A stretch of 5,315 nt of DNA, taken from assembly GCA_946497585.1 (NCBI GenBank), contig CAMMLF010000115.1:1-5315 (forward strand), written 5' to 3'. The position numbers were made by a program, and so were the translations under genes. The notes beneath the pieces were generated by a model that had not been told where the DNA came from, did no database searches, and saw nothing but the letters and a program-made list of their open reading frames with translations. Shown here in pieces: positions 4,928-5,315 of the stretch; the stretch's first letter is position 1; every line of letters begins with the position of its first letter. The stretch comes from an uncultured Clostridium sp. (lineage in GTDB: Bacteria; Bacillota; Clostridia; TANB77; CAG-508).

Positions 4928-4959
4928 AAATGTTAGACTTTTATTGGAGGAAATACAAC

Positions 4960-5178
4960 ATGAGAGATATGAGGCAATACTGTGACAATTGTCCTATAAA
5001 GGACACTTGCTCTCTAGAGCAAAAACATTTCTCAATTCTATTAGACCATTATTATACTAATGATGGTCGGAGGATTGAAATTGTGAAGGAGCGTATTAAA
5101 ACTCTAGCTAGTTTAAGCTCCGATGCTCAAGATTGGAAGCAATTGTCGCTTTTTGATGCAGACGATGTTCCAGATTAG
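4960..5178 (+). CDS. 72-residue Cys-cluster protein with a sliding-clamp-binding motif
   Basis: I do not recognise this as a named family. The start is ATG 4960, with GGAGG (4946-4950) 9 nt upstream. An in-frame ATG at 4930 lies ahead of the predicted transcription start and has no ribosome site. The N-terminus has Cys8, Cys11 and Cys17 in 'YCDNCPIKDTC' (CX2CX5C), enough for a zinc or Fe-S site if His23 or His30 supplies a fourth ligand. The middle (20-50) is probably helical and basic ('RRIEIVKERIK'). Near the C-terminus is 'WKQLSLFDADDVPD', where QLSLF (61-65) matches the bacterial beta-clamp-binding consensus QL(S/D)LF. This suggests a partner of DnaN in replication or repair, which is inference from a five-residue motif. 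The gene is a single unit with its own promoter and strong terminator, divergent from the methyltransferase gene. No membrane segment or signal peptide is present. Confidence 0.88.
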   Translation: MRDMRQYCDNCPIKDTCSLEQKHFSILLDHYYTNDGRRIEIVKERIKTLASLSSDAQDWKQLSLFDADDVPD

Positions 5179-5182
5179 TCCG

Positions 5183-5214
5183 GTGCCGCGTTCTTCCGTG
5201 GCACTCTTTTTTTT
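5183..5214 (+). terminator. Intrinsic terminator of the small Cys-cluster gene
   Basis: GTGCCGCG (5183-5190) pairs with CGTGGCAC (5197-5204) with one G-U pair around a 6-nt loop. Two bases later comes a run of eight T (5207-5214). It begins 5 nt after the stop codon. Confidence 0.93.
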
Positions 5215-5221
5215 GTTAGGT

Positions 5222-5315
5222 GTGTCAATATGAGACGTGTCAATAGGGACGTCCATTTTTGACACGCTTTTTTCGTGTCAAGGGGGACGCTCCTTAGTGA
5301 CACTTAGGTTCGTGT
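5222..5315. repeat. Cluster of GTGTCA/TGACAC inverted repeats, cut by the window end
   Basis: GTGTCAATA occurs twice in direct order (5222-5230 and 5237-5245). CGTGTCAA (5236-5243) is inverted as TTGACACG (5259-5266), which is inverted again as CGTGTCAA (5274-5281); GTGACAC (5297-5303) faces GTGT at the window end. Between the arms lie the palindrome GGACGTCC (5247-5254) and its degenerate copy GGGGACGCTCC (5283-5293). Alternative hairpins can form. It looks like an intergenic palindromic (REP/MITE-like) repeat; no frame or promoter is evident in it. Confidence 0.7.

Noticed and set aside
5222..5315. CRISPR array
   Set aside because: The repeat units are short, alternate in orientation and have no regular spacers.

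Overview
The window is AT-rich DNA with strong AGGAGG-type ribosome binding sites, short intergenic gaps and sigma-A-like promoters. It reads as a Firmicute of the Clostridia type, probably a gut or otherwise uncultured lineage. This placement is inferred from base composition and gene content; no single marker was tested.

Most genes lie on the minus strand. In their direction of transcription they are: a SPOUT/TrmH-family 23S-rRNA-type methyltransferase (4805-3909), D-aminoacyl-tRNA deacylase dtd (3632-3198), aspartyl-tRNA synthetase aspS (2876-1119), and a transglutaminase-like protein of unknown role (1060-2). The first three are translation and tRNA quality-control genes. One plus-strand gene at the right end (4960-5178) encodes a 72-residue protein with a Cys cluster and a consensus sliding-clamp-binding pentapeptide, QLSLF. 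For three of the minus genes and for this plus gene the longest open frame overshoots the real start; Shine-Dalgarno and promoter positions give the starts used here.

The most interesting part is the 3633-3912 gap between dtd and the methyltransferase gene. It holds a complete, compact type I toxin-antitoxin-like module with the layout of the Fst/par locus. A plus-strand promoter drives a ~150-nt RNA carrying a perfect Shine-Dalgarno and a TTG-started 23-residue hydrophobic peptide. A minus-strand promoter drives a ~63-nt RNA in the opposite direction. The two RNAs converge on one bidirectional terminator. A direct repeat sits over the peptide's start codon and again at the 5' end of the antisense RNA, so the small RNA can pair with the initiation region. 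The peptide lacks the residues I would expect of Fst, so the kinship is architectural and the peptide may be new.

Between dtd and aspS sits a ~210-bp non-coding element with inverted ends, a GC-rich core and an exact 8-bp flanking duplication that includes the dtd stop codon: a MITE-like insertion. aspS then has its own near-consensus promoter downstream of the element and a terminator after its stop. The last ~95 bases of the window are a cluster of GTGTCA/TGACAC inverted repeats that runs off the end.
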